From JANQGH01 sp039177555 (GTDB lineage: Bacteria > Pseudomonadota > Alphaproteobacteria > DSM-16000 > Inquilinaceae), in NCBI GenBank assembly GCA_039177555.1, contig JBCDFV010000039.1, positions 1-40,317 on the forward strand: DNA of 40,317 bases, given 5' to 3'. Each line of letters begins with the position of its first letter. The stretch's first letter is position 1. Under the pieces are notes generated by a model, which saw only the letters and a program-made list of their open reading frames with translations, ran no database searches and had not been told where the DNA came from. A program made the position numbers and the translations under genes. Of the stretch, positions 8,090 through 16,202 are shown one piece after another.

Positions 8090-8689
8090 ATGGCCAAGGT
8101 GCTGGTGCTGTACTACTCGACCTACGGACATATCGAAACCATGGCCCATGCGGTGGCCGAGGGCGCGCGTGAAGGCGGTGCCGAGGTAGCGGTCAAGCGC
8201 GTGCCGGAGACGGTGCCGGAAGAAATCGCGCGTCAAAACCACTTCAAGCTGGACCAGGAGGCCCCGATCGCAACGGTTGACGAGCTTGCCGACTATGACG
8301 CCATCATCTTCGGTGCACCGACCCGGTTTGGTGTTGCTGCATCGCAGATGCGGGCCTTCATCGATCAGCTTGGCAAGCTTTGGCAGCAAGGGACCTTCGT
8401 CGGCAAGCCGGGCAGCGTGTTCACCGCGTCGGCGACCCAGCATGGCGGTCAGGAGAGCACGATCTTGAGCTTCCACACGACGCTGCTGCATCTGGGCTTT
8501 GTCGTCGTCGGCCTGCCCTACGCGTTTTCTGAGCAGATGTCGCTGGACGGCATCAGCGGCACCTCGCCTTATGGGGCATCGACGATCGCCGGTGGCGACG
8601 GCTCGCGGCAACCGGTTGAGATCGACCTGGCCGGCGCACGCTTCCAGGGGCGGCATGTGGCCGAGATCGCCGCCAAGCTGGCGGCTTAG
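8090..8689 (+). CDS. wrbA: NAD(P)H:quinone oxidoreductase, WrbA family flavoprotein
   Basis: A 199-aa flavodoxin-fold enzyme that reduces quinones by two electrons using FMN and NAD(P)H, avoiding semiquinones. Visible motifs are the FMN phosphate loop YYSTYGHIETMA (residues ~8-19), GAPTRFGVAASQMRAF, FTASATQHGGQE and the WrbA hallmark GISGTSPYGASTIAGGDG near the C-terminus. ATG 8090 follows an AGGAGAGG ribosome site; longer in-frame starts from 7979 run through the promoter region. It is first of three co-directional genes and lies 28 bp before a glutathionyl-hydroquinone reductase, which supports a quinone-detoxifying operon. Confidence 0.93.
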   Translation: MAKVLVLYYSTYGHIETMAHAVAEGAREGGAEVAVKRVPETVPEEIARQNHFKLDQEAPIATVDELADYDAIIFGAPTRFGVAASQMRAFIDQLGKLWQQGTFVGKPGSVFTASATQHGGQESTILSFHTTLLHLGFVVVGLPYAFSEQMSLDGISGTSPYGASTIAGGDGSRQPVEIDLAGARFQGRHVAEIAAKLAA

Positions 8690-8717
8690 TCCAAGATCAG
8701 AACAAGGAAACGAACCG

Positions 8718-9704
8718 ATGGGCCTGCTCGTCGACGGCAAGTGGCGCGATCAATGGTACGACACCAAGAAGTCAGGCGGGCGTTTCGTCCGCCAGGACAG
8801 CGCGTTTCGCAATTGGGTGACCGAGGACGGCTCGGCCGGGCCGTCCGGCAAGGGCGGCTTCAAGGCCGAACCCGGGCGCTACCACCTCTACATCTCGCAC
8901 GCCTGCCCCTGGGCCCATCGCACCATGATCTTCCGCAAGCTGAAAGGGCTTGAGGACATGATCGACGTGTCCGTGGTCGACCATTTCATGGGCGACGAGG
9001 GCTGGTGGTTCTCCGACAATCCCGGATCGACGCCGGATACGATCAACGGAAAGTCGCACCTGCACCAGATCTACACCCTGGCCTTGCCGGACTATACCGG
9101 CCGGGTGACCGTGCCGGTGCTATGGGACAAGCAGCAACAAACCATCGCCAGCAACGAATCGTCCGAAATCATCCGGATGTTCAACAGCGCGTTCGACGGG
9201 GTTGGGGCGACAGGTCCGGATTTCTATCCGGAGGAACTGCGGCCGGAGATCGACGCGATCAACGACCGCATCTACCACACGGTTAACAACGGCGTTTACA
9301 AGTGCGGCTTCGCGACCAGCCAGGAGGCCTATGAAGAGGCGTTCGACGCCCTGTTCGCCACGTTGGACGAGGTCGAGGACCGGCTGAGCCGGCAGCGTTA
9401 TCTGGTCGGCGGGACGTTGACGGAGGCGGACTGGCGCCTGTTCACGACGCTGGTGCGGTTCGATTCGGTCTATGTCGGCCACTTCAAGTGCAACCGTCAG
9501 CGCACCGCGGATTTCCCCAACCTGTCCAACTATCTGCGCGAGCTCTACCAGATGCCGGGCATCGCGGAGACCGTCAATTTCGACCACATCAAGAGCCACT
9601 ATTACGGCAGCCACGAGACCATCAACCCGACGCGCATCGTGCCCAAGGGCCCTGCCCTGGATCTGGGCGCGCCGCACGATCGCGATCGTCTGCCCAAGGA
9701 TTAA
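8718..9704 (+). CDS. yqjG: glutathionyl-hydroquinone reductase (Xi-class GST, YqjG family)
   Basis: A 328-aa cytosolic glutathione transferase of the omega-like/Xi class. Members reduce glutathionyl-hydroquinones, releasing glutathione and free hydroquinone. The catalytic cysteine sits in HACPWAHRTM (residues ~58-67), the signature CPWAH of this group. Other family elements are DHFMGDEGWWF, VPVLWDKQQQTIASNESSEIIRM for glutathione binding, and a C-terminal helical domain with EADWRLFTTLVRFDSVY and IKSHYYGSHETINPTRIVP. Length fits the family. ATG 8718 is preceded by AAGGAAACGA. It sits between wrbA and pirin, so the operon pairs two quinone/hydroquinone-acting enzymes. Confidence 0.93.
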   Translation: MGLLVDGKWRDQWYDTKKSGGRFVRQDSAFRNWVTEDGSAGPSGKGGFKAEPGRYHLYISHACPWAHRTMIFRKLKGLEDMIDVSVVDHFMGDEGWWFSDNPGSTPDTINGKSHLHQIYTLALPDYTGRVTVPVLWDKQQQTIASNESSEIIRMFNSAFDGVGATGPDFYPEELRPEIDAINDRIYHTVNNGVYKCGFATSQEAYEEAFDALFATLDEVEDRLSRQRYLVGGTLTEADWRLFTTLVRFDSVYVGHFKCNRQRTADFPNLSNYLRELYQMPGIAETVNFDHIKSHYYGSHETINPTRIVPKGPALDLGAPHDRDRLPKD

Positions 9705-9708
9705 CGCC

Positions 9709-10410
9709 ATGATCGAAAAGCGAGCTTTCGACACGCTGGGCCACGCCAATCACGGCTGGCTGGACGCCCACCACCATTTCAGCTTCGCCGACTATCACGA
9801 CCCAACGCGCCAAGGTGTCGGCCCCCTGCTGGTGTGGAACGACGACACGATCCAGCCGGACAGCGGCTTTCCCATGCACCCGCATCGGGACATGGAGATC
9901 ATCACCTACGTCCGCGCGGGCCAGATCGACCATGAGGACCATTTGGGCAATCGCGGCACCACGCTGGCGGGCGATGTGCAGGTGATGAGCGCGGGCACCG
10001 GCATCATGCATGCCGAGTTCAATCGCGGCACAGCACCAACCCAGATCTTCCAGATCTGGATCCAGCCCAAGGAACGCGGCATGCCGCCCCGCTGGGACAA
10101 CAAGGAGTTCCCGAAGGGCGCCAATGCCAACCGGCTGGTGCCGCTGGCCTCAGGCCGCGATGCGGACATCGAGGCGGGTGGGCTTTACATCCACCAGGAT
10201 GCTGCCGTTCACGGCGCGACGCTGGAGGCCGGCAAGACGCTTGAGCATACCCTGGCCGGGTCGCGCGCCTATCTGGTGCCCGCGCGCGGCCGGTTGCGGA
10301 TCAACGGCACCGAGGTCGACGCCCGCGACGGGCTGGTGCTGAGCGGCGAAACGGCGCTGCGCATCGAGGCGCTTGAGGACGCCGAGTTCATCCTCGCCGA
10401 CCTGCCCTGA
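9709..10410 (+). CDS. pirin family protein
   Basis: A 233-aa bicupin protein. The N-terminal pirin signature includes HHHFSFADYHDP and the metal-binding segment FPMHPHRDMEIITYVRAG, followed by MSAGTGIMHAEFN, which supplies further His/Glu iron ligands. The C-terminal cupin (from ~130) lacks metal ligands, as usual. Bacterial pirins such as E. coli YhhW have quercetin dioxygenase activity; others act as redox regulators. The gene starts 4 bp after the YqjG stop, so the two are surely co-transcribed. In E. coli, yqjG and the pirin gene yhaK also lie in the same region. The precise substrate is unknown. Confidence 0.92.
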   Translation: MIEKRAFDTLGHANHGWLDAHHHFSFADYHDPTRQGVGPLLVWNDDTIQPDSGFPMHPHRDMEIITYVRAGQIDHEDHLGNRGTTLAGDVQVMSAGTGIMHAEFNRGTAPTQIFQIWIQPKERGMPPRWDNKEFPKGANANRLVPLASGRDADIEAGGLYIHQDAAVHGATLEAGKTLEHTLAGSRAYLVPARGRLRINGTEVDARDGLVLSGETALRIEALEDAEFILADLP

Positions 10411-10431
10411 TCGACAGGTCGGCCGAAGAGC

Positions 10432-10692
10432 CTAACCCGCAGCCAGGCGGCGCCAACCGATAGTCTGGTTCGGCACCTCCGGCGCCCAGCCGGTGACCTG
10501 CTTGAACCGTTGGTTGGTGACCCGCTGGCTGCGGGCCAGGAGGTCGCGCAGCCTTGGGTCCACGACCAAGCGCAAGAGCCAGCGGGGCAGTTTGATCAGA
10601 CGCCGCTTGCCGACGGCCGAGCCGAGCGCATCGTTGAAGGTCTTCCGCAACGCCTGTAAGACGGCCGCGAGCGCCGGCCGTCCGGATGGCAT
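10432..10692 (-). pseudogene. C-terminal fragment of an NAD(P)-dependent epimerase/dehydratase
   Basis: The 86-aa frame ends with RSQRVTNQRFKQVTGWAPEVPN and a final GW, the typical C-terminal block of extended short-chain dehydrogenase/epimerases (RSxRVSNxxFxxATGWxPxxPS...GW). Before it, a segment around LPRWLLRLV resembles the helix preceding that block. The Rossmann NAD-binding GxxGxxG and the YxxxK catalytic site are absent, so about the first 220 residues of a usual ~310-aa protein are missing. No plausible remainder is visible upstream, where the divergent cupin gene starts 34 bp away. I read it as a deletion remnant; a translated small protein is the alternative. Confidence 0.5.
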
Positions 10693-10726
10693 AGCCCCCC
10701 TTTAACCGCAGCGGGACCCAACTGTC

Positions 10727-11191
10727 ATGCTAAGCCTGAAAGCCGAAAAACCCGCACTGGCCGCGATCGCCATTGTCCTGGCGTCGGGGCTCGCCGCGTC
10801 GGTCGCCGCTCACGACGCGCCCTCGCCGATCTCGTCCGAACCGCTGATTTCGACACAGACCACGATCATCGGGCAGCCGCTCACCTATCCCACGGAGACG
10901 CCGGCGGAGATCTCAGCCTCGATCGTGACCATCCCACCCGGCGTGGCAGGCGGGTGGCACGTTCACCCCGCGCCTTTCTTCGGCTACATGCTGGAGGGCG
11001 AGTTGACCGTCGACTACGGAACCGAAGGAACCAGGGTTTATCGACAGGGCGACAGCCTTTTGGAGGCGATCGACTGGCCACATCGGGGAACGAACACAGG
11101 CGATGGCCTGGCGCGCGTGCTGGTCGTGTTCATGGGCGCCGAAGGTCTGTCGTCATCCGTCGCGGTGGATGCACCGAACGACGGCGACTAG
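10727..11191 (+). CDS. exported cupin-domain protein
   Basis: A 154-aa protein with an N-terminal Sec signal (hydrophobic LAAIAIVLASGLAASVAAHD, cleavage near residue 28) and one cupin domain. The first cupin motif is seen as PPGVAGGWHVHPAPFFGYMLEGELTV, giving two histidine ligands. The second, around YRQGDSLLEAIDWPHRGTN, gives a Glu and a His. These are consistent with a bound divalent metal. Small periplasmic cupins of this type have no settled function. It lies upstream of the PheC-like gene on the same strand with a 39-bp gap and may be co-transcribed with it. Confidence 0.8.
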   Translation: MLSLKAEKPALAAIAIVLASGLAASVAAHDAPSPISSEPLISTQTTIIGQPLTYPTETPAEISASIVTIPPGVAGGWHVHPAPFFGYMLEGELTVDYGTEGTRVYRQGDSLLEAIDWPHRGTNTGDGLARVLVVFMGAEGLSSSVAVDAPNDGD

Positions 11192-11230
11192 GCTGGCTCA
11201 CCCCGCATGGAATAACGAAAACCTTCCGCT

Positions 11231-11953
11231 ATGCGTCCACTCAGCGTCGCAACCCTCGCCACAGTCTTCGCCCTTGCACTCACGCAGTCCGCCGCGTCGG
11301 ACGAAAGCCCGGTGCGGGTCGGCACCGCCGGTGACTACCGACCGCTCACCTGGTATGACGCAGCGACCGGCGCTTTCTCAGGCCTCGCCATCGACATGGT
11401 CGAAGCCTTTGCCGAGGATCAGGGGCTAACGATTGAGTTCGTTCAGACGAGTTGGCCAACCCTGATGGACGATCTGCTGGCCGGCGACTTCGACATGGCG
11501 GTGGGCGGCATCTCATGGACGCAGCAACGGGCCGACCAGGCCTTGACCTCCGTGCCGGTCCGGTCGAGCGGCAAGGTCGCCCTGGTGCGCTGCGGCGAGG
11601 AGGAACTCTACGATTCTCTGCGAGCGATCGACCAACAGGACGTGACGGTGGTCGAAAACCGGGGCGGGACGAACGAGCGGTTCGCCCTGTCGCAGATCGA
11701 TCACGCCACGCTGATCATTGTGCTCGACAACGCGCAGCCGCCCGAATACCTGCTGGCGGGCGAGGCCGACGTGTTTTTCACCGACTCCATCGAGGCGGTC
11801 TATATCGAAGGCCTGGACCAAGGGCTCTGCGCCGTGAATCCCGACCATCCCTACACACACGACGACAAGGTTTTCCTGTTCGCCGAGGACGAGGCCGATC
11901 TGCGGGATGCGTTCGACCGGTGGTTCTCACAGCGATCGGGTAACGACGGCTAG
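11231..11953 (+). CDS. periplasmic family 3 solute-binding protein, cyclohexadienyl dehydratase (PheC)-like
   Basis: A 240-aa periplasmic protein with a signal peptide to about residue 22. It is much closer to PheC, which converts prephenate or arogenate in the periplasm, than to ordinary amino-acid binding proteins. Shared blocks are GTAGDYRPLTWYD, QTSWPTLMDDLLAGDFDMA (72-90), GGIS, VVENRGGTNERFA (140-152) and FFTDSIEA (182-189). The glutamate in the last block matches the position used as catalytic acid in PheC. It ends about 20-25 residues earlier than PheC and lacks the usual C-terminal helix, so activity is uncertain. There is no transporter permease nearby. It could be an enzyme, a binding protein or an intermediate form. 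Confidence 0.75.
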   Translation: MRPLSVATLATVFALALTQSAASDESPVRVGTAGDYRPLTWYDAATGAFSGLAIDMVEAFAEDQGLTIEFVQTSWPTLMDDLLAGDFDMAVGGISWTQQRADQALTSVPVRSSGKVALVRCGEEELYDSLRAIDQQDVTVVENRGGTNERFALSQIDHATLIIVLDNAQPPEYLLAGEADVFFTDSIEAVYIEGLDQGLCAVNPDHPYTHDDKVFLFAEDEADLRDAFDRWFSQRSGNDG

Positions 11954-12065
11954 CGTCCTTCGCGGCCCAAACTCCGGCTGAACACGCGAGACAAACGAGG
12001 GCTCTGACCAATCACATCGGCAATCAGCCGCTTGTGGCGCCCCTCAGTTCCAGCCTATCCTTGTC

Positions 12066-12256
12066 ACCAGCAGCGGTTCCCCCCGAAAGGGGATGAAAAG
12101 GGAATCCGGTTGAGGCGGCCGACGGTCGGCCGAGTCCGGAACTGCCCCCGCAACTGTGCGCGGCGAGCGCGCGGGCCGACCAAGCCACTGGGGATCGTCC
12201 CTGGGAAGGCAGGCCCGCAGAGCGTGACGACCCGCAAGTCAGGAGACCTGCCGTTG
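12066..12256 (+). promoter_or_regulatory. cobalamin (B12) riboswitch
   Basis: The leader contains the conserved cobalamin aptamer blocks in order: CGGTTCCCCCC then AAAAGGGAATCCGGT (12073-12110), GAACTGCCCCCGCAACTGT (B12 box, ~12140-12158), GCCACTGGGG with GGGAAGGC, and the closing GACGACCCGCAAGTCAGGAG with ACCTGCCG (ending ~12253). It binds adenosylcobalamin and normally represses the downstream gene, here btuB. The aptamer ends about 175 nt before the btuB ATG, leaving room for an expression platform. One candidate hairpin there (CCCC 12396-12399 with GGGG 12414-12417) abuts the ribosome site at 12419. Confidence 0.93.
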
Positions 12257-12431
12257 CGAGTCGTCCCGCCGTTTCATCCGGGGTGTGATGAAACATCGGT
12301 ATCCGTTCGCGGTGACGCTCCATCTGAGCGGGTTGTCGCGTGCGGGGCTTGCGCTTTTCACCGGCAATCCATCCGGCCCATTAGGGTCGATTACGCCCCT
12401 GACCTTTCGGCATGGGGTAAGGAGTTGTCGC

Positions 12432-14366
12432 ATGAGAGACCTTCGTCTGGCCCTGCTTGGCTCGGCCCTTTGTGTTTGCCTTTTTCCCAGCGCACCCGGT
12501 GCGCAGCCCGTGGAAACCGAATCGGTCGAGGGTGAAATCCTCGAGAGCGAGCCGGTCGAGACCGCGCCGCTGATCATCGTCACGGCCACGCGCCTGGACA
12601 ATCCGATCGTCGACGTGCCGGCGGCCGTCACGGTGATCGAGCAAAGCGAAATCGAAGAGCGAAACCTGACCTTGTTGGAACAGGCCCTGCAAGGCGTGCC
12701 CGGGGTCAACCTGGTGCGGTCCGGCGGCTTGGGACAGCAGACGTCCCTGTTTCTGCGGGGCACCAACAGCAACCAGACCCTGGTGCTGTTCGACCGCATC
12801 CCTGTTCAGGACCCGTCAACACCCAATGGCGCCTTCGATTTCGGCCTGGACACCCTGGCCGGGGTTGGGCGGATCGAACTGGTCCGCGGGCCTGGATCGA
12901 CCCTTTATGGCAATAACGCCATCGGCGGCGTCATCAACATCATCCCGGTGGTCGGCGGCGACGACCCGGTCAACGTCGACGCGGAACTGGCCTACGGCAC
13001 CGAGGCGACCTTGTCGGCAACGGCGACCGCACGCGGAACCGTCGGCGATTTTGACTACGGCCTGACATTCGAGAGGTTCTCGACCGAGGGCTATAACATC
13101 GTGCCCGCGGATACCCCGGGCAATCTGGGCGAGGATGACGGGTTTCAATCCACCGCTCTGACCGGCCGTTTCGCGGCCGACCTGAGTGAAACCGTGCGGC
13201 TTGACGGTGTCTTTCGTTATCGGAACAGCGACACGGACATCGACAATTTTGGTACGGACGACCCTAACCTGGAACTGGATAACGAGCACACGGCCTGGCG
13301 CGTGGGGGGTGAGGTCGATTGGTGGGGCGAGCGCATGACCGCGCGGCTGGATGTCGGCCAAAGCATTTATGACCGAACGACACGCGATGAGCCGGACGAG
13401 TTCAATCCCTTCCCGGCCCCAGGTCAGTTCGATTCCACGACCACTTTCGTAAACGGGCAGAACGCACTCGATGTCGGCGCCATCGGACCGGCCGACGATG
13501 TGCGCCTGCTGGCGGGTTTTGATTACCGGCGCGAAAGCGTCGACGTCGATTTCTTCGGCGAGCTGTCGGACGCCCAGGAGACCGTCGGCTATTTCGGCCA
13601 GGTCGAGGCGACCTGGTGGGACCGGGTCACGACCATGGCCCAGATCCGCTACGAAGACGCCGAGGCGTTCGATCCCGAAACGACCTACCGGCTGGGCCTG
13701 TCCGTCGACCTCGACGAGATCGACAGCCGCGCCTATGCCGCCGTCGGCACCGCCTTTCGAGCGCCGACACCGGCGGAGCGCTTCGGTTTTGGCGGCAACC
13801 CGAACCTTCAGGCGGAAACGTCGTTTTCCTGGGAGATCGGCTTCGAAACCGATGTCGACCTGTTCGGACGTGCTGACGGGGTAACCTTCGCCGCCACCTA
13901 CTTCAACATCCAAACGGACAATCTGATCGAGTTCGACGCCATGGAGGGCGAACTGTTCAACATTGGTGAGGCGGAGAGCGAGGGGGTCGAAACGGCGGTT
14001 ACGATCAGGCCCATCGATGCGGTCGAAGGCACTCTGTCCTGGACCTATACCGATGCCCGCAACGCAATCACCGGCGAGCGCCTGATACGACGGCCCGAGC
14101 ACATCCTGGCCGCCCGCGTAACCGTGCAGCCGACTGAGGATCTGCAGATCACGCCGGAGGTATTGTTTGTGTCCGAGCAGTCGGACGTGGGCGATACCAC
14201 GATCCCGTCCTATACGCTGGTGGGCCTGTCGGCCAACTACGCCTTTGCCGACCAGGCGGAGGTCTTCGTGCGCTTCGACAATCTGTTCGACGAGGATTAC
14301 GAAAACCCCAACGGCTTCGTTGGCCGAGGCTTCAACGCGCTGGCCGGTGTGCGGGTGAGCTTTTAG
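12432..14366 (+). CDS. btuB: TonB-dependent outer-membrane receptor for vitamin B12 (BtuB)
   Basis: A 644-aa outer-membrane receptor. After a signal peptide (residues ~1-23) and an acidic spacer comes a TonB-box-like strand with IIVTATR, then the plug domain (VTVIEQSEIEERNLTLLEQ to IELVRGPGSTLYGNNAIGGV). A 22-stranded barrel follows, ending in LAGVRVSF with the terminal aromatic residue needed by the Bam machinery. ATG 12432 follows AAGGAG at 12419-12424. The frame stays open up to 12285, but that stretch belongs to the riboswitch leader. The cobalamin riboswitch and the downstream BtuFCD-TonB genes make cobalamin or cobinamide the likely ligand. Confidence 0.93.
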   Translation: MRDLRLALLGSALCVCLFPSAPGAQPVETESVEGEILESEPVETAPLIIVTATRLDNPIVDVPAAVTVIEQSEIEERNLTLLEQALQGVPGVNLVRSGGLGQQTSLFLRGTNSNQTLVLFDRIPVQDPSTPNGAFDFGLDTLAGVGRIELVRGPGSTLYGNNAIGGVINIIPVVGGDDPVNVDAELAYGTEATLSATATARGTVGDFDYGLTFERFSTEGYNIVPADTPGNLGEDDGFQSTALTGRFAADLSETVRLDGVFRYRNSDTDIDNFGTDDPNLELDNEHTAWRVGGEVDWWGERMTARLDVGQSIYDRTTRDEPDEFNPFPAPGQFDSTTTFVNGQNALDVGAIGPADDVRLLAGFDYRRESVDVDFFGELSDAQETVGYFGQVEATWWDRVTTMAQIRYEDAEAFDPETTYRLGLSVDLDEIDSRAYAAVGTAFRAPTPAERFGFGGNPNLQAETSFSWEIGFETDVDLFGRADGVTFAATYFNIQTDNLIEFDAMEGELFNIGEAESEGVETAVTIRPIDAVEGTLSWTYTDARNAITGERLIRRPEHILAARVTVQPTEDLQITPEVLFVSEQSDVGDTTIPSYTLVGLSANYAFADQAEVFVRFDNLFDEDYENPNGFVGRGFNALAGVRVSF

Positions 14367-14370
14367 GCCT

Positions 14371-15198
14371 ATGGCATATGACGCGCTCTGTCGTCCGGTT
14401 CTCGCCGCAGCCCTGTGGCTGGCTGCGGTGCCCGGCCTGGCTGCGGAGCGTGTCGTGTCGCTGAACCTTTGTACCGACCAGTTGCTGGTCCTGCTGGCCG
14501 ATCGGACGCAAATCGCTTCGCTCTCGTTTCTGGCTGCCGACCCGGACCTCAGCTACGTCGCGGACAGGATCGACGGCATCCCGCTGAACCATGGTGCGTT
14601 GGAGGAGATACTGCCGCTGGGCCCGAACCTGGTCCTGGCCGGGGCCTTTGCCGCGCGTCCGGCCGTGCGGCTGCTGCAGGCTCAAGAAGTTCCGGTAATT
14701 GACCTGCCCTTGGCGGACGATTTTGCCACGATCGCTGAGCAAACGCGGATGGTGGCAGAGGCCATTGGCCAGGAGGAACGCGGCGAGGAACTGGTGGCGG
14801 AGATGACGGCGATCCTGGCCGATGCGCGGGCCGCCAATGCGCAAGGCCCCGACCGCACGGCGCTGGCCTATCAGGCGAACGGCTTCACCGCCGGCAGCGA
14901 CACGCTGACCGACGCCGTCTTGACCGAAGCGGGCTATCGCAACGCGGCGGCGGAGGCAGGGCTTGCCGGCTATGGCTTTCTGCCGCTGGAACAGCTGGTC
15001 GCCAGGCCACCCGACGTCTTGATCGCGCCGGCCACCCTGCCGGGGCGCCCATCGCTGGCCGAGGCGCTGCTGGTCCATCCGGCACTCGCGGCGCTGGACG
15101 ATCGGGTCGACCGGTTGGCGATCCCATCTGCGCTACTGGCCTGCGGCGGCCCGTTCACGGCCCAGGCGGTGGCGGCCCTGGCCGCCGTGGAGCCATGA
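14371..15198 (+). CDS. btuF: periplasmic cobalamin-binding protein (BtuF-like)
   Basis: A 275-aa class III periplasmic binding protein. After a signal peptide cleaved near LAAERV (residue ~25), the mature protein opens with RVVSLNLCTDQLLVLLAD, typical of BtuF-like proteins. Two Rossmann-like lobes are joined by a long helix (TIAEQTRMVAEAIGQEERGEELVAEM). It hands B12 from BtuB to the inner-membrane BtuC2D2 transporter. It starts 4 bp after btuB and overlaps btuC by 4 bp (ATGA). Heme- or siderophore-binding members look similar; the riboswitch decides in favour of B12. Confidence 0.88.
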   Translation: MAYDALCRPVLAAALWLAAVPGLAAERVVSLNLCTDQLLVLLADRTQIASLSFLAADPDLSYVADRIDGIPLNHGALEEILPLGPNLVLAGAFAARPAVRLLQAQEVPVIDLPLADDFATIAEQTRMVAEAIGQEERGEELVAEMTAILADARAANAQGPDRTALAYQANGFTAGSDTLTDAVLTEAGYRNAAAEAGLAGYGFLPLEQLVARPPDVLIAPATLPGRPSLAEALLVHPALAALDDRVDRLAIPSALLACGGPFTAQAVAALAAVEP

Positions 15199-16202
15199 CC
15201 GGCCGAGCGGAAATCCCCTACATCTGGCTGCTGACCGGCCTTGTCGGCCTGGTCGTGGCCGCGTTTCTGTTATCACTTTCGGTCGGTCCGGCGCCGGTCG
15301 GGCTCGGCACCTTGCTGTCGGCCCAAGACAGTCCGTTGGGAGAAACGGCGGCCGTCATCTTCTTCGAGATCCGCCTGCCCCGCGCGTTGTTGGGTCTCGC
15401 GATTGGCGCTTCGCTCGGCCTCGCGGGCGCGGCCCTTCAGGGCCTTTTGCGCAACCCGCTTGCCGAACCCGGCATCATCGGCATCTCCGGCTGTGCCGCA
15501 CTCGGCGCGGTCGCCGTCTTCTACAGCGGCTTAGCGGTGACCTACCCGTTGGCATTGCCGCTTGGCGGCCTCTCCGGCGCGCTCTTGGCGGTGCTGCTGC
15601 TTTACGGCTTGGCCGGCCGCGACACCGGCGTGACGACGCTGATCCTGGCCGGCATCGCGCTCAGCGCACTCGCCGGGGCCTTGACGGCCTTGGCGCTCAG
15701 CCTGTCGCCGAACCCGTTCGCGCTGACCGAGATCGTGTTCTGGCTCCTGGGCTCGCTCGCCGACCGAAGCATGGCGCATGTCGCGCTGGCCCTGCCCTTC
15801 ATCCTGGTCGGCTGCGCCTTGCTGTTCGCCGCCGGTCGGGGCCTGGACGGGCTGAGCTTGGGCGAAGAAACCGCGCGATCGCTCGGCATCGGGATCGGGC
15901 GGTTGGGGCTGCTCGTCGTGCTCGGCACGGCGCTCGCGGTCGGCGCCTCGGTTGCCGTGTCGGGCGCGATCGGCTTTGTCGGGCTGGTGGTGCCGCATCT
16001 GATCCGCCCGCTGGTCGGTCACCGGCCGGCACGTTTGCTGTTGCCCAGCGCGCTGGGCGGCGCTGCCTTGCTGTTGGTCGCCGACAGCTTGGTCCGGCTG
16101 ATCGGCAGCGGCCAGGAGATGAAGCTGGGTGTCGTGACCGCCTTGCTGGGCGCGCCGTTTTTCCTGGGCCTGATCCTGTCCTATCGGAGGCGGGTGCTGT
16201 GA
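15195..16202 (+). CDS. btuC: cobalamin ABC transporter permease (BtuC, FecCD family)
   Basis: A 335-aa inner-membrane permease of the FecCD/BtuC family with about ten transmembrane helices. Family marks are RLPRALLGLAIGASLGLAGA, LQGLLRNPLAEPGIIGISG near residues 75-95, WLLGSLADRSM, and VAVSGAIGFVGLVVPHLIR (about 252-270), followed by GHRPARLLLPSALGGA. The cytoplasmic loop between helices contacts BtuD. The ATG overlaps the btuF stop and the C-terminus overlaps the GTG of btuD by 4 bp, so translation is coupled. Confidence 0.92.
   Translation: MTGRAEIPYIWLLTGLVGLVVAAFLLSLSVGPAPVGLGTLLSAQDSPLGETAAVIFFEIRLPRALLGLAIGASLGLAGAALQGLLRNPLAEPGIIGISGCAALGAVAVFYSGLAVTYPLALPLGGLSGALLAVLLLYGLAGRDTGVTTLILAGIALSALAGALTALALSLSPNPFALTEIVFWLLGSLADRSMAHVALALPFILVGCALLFAAGRGLDGLSLGEETARSLGIGIGRLGLLVVLGTALAVGASVAVSGAIGFVGLVVPHLIRPLVGHRPARLLLPSALGGAALLLVADSLVRLIGSGQEMKLGVVTALLGAPFFLGLILSYRRRVL

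Noticed and set aside
12285..12431. Longer btuB start at ATG 12285
   Set aside because: It lies in the riboswitch leader and puts 49 extra residues before a good signal peptide; ATG 12432 has AAGGAG at optimal distance.
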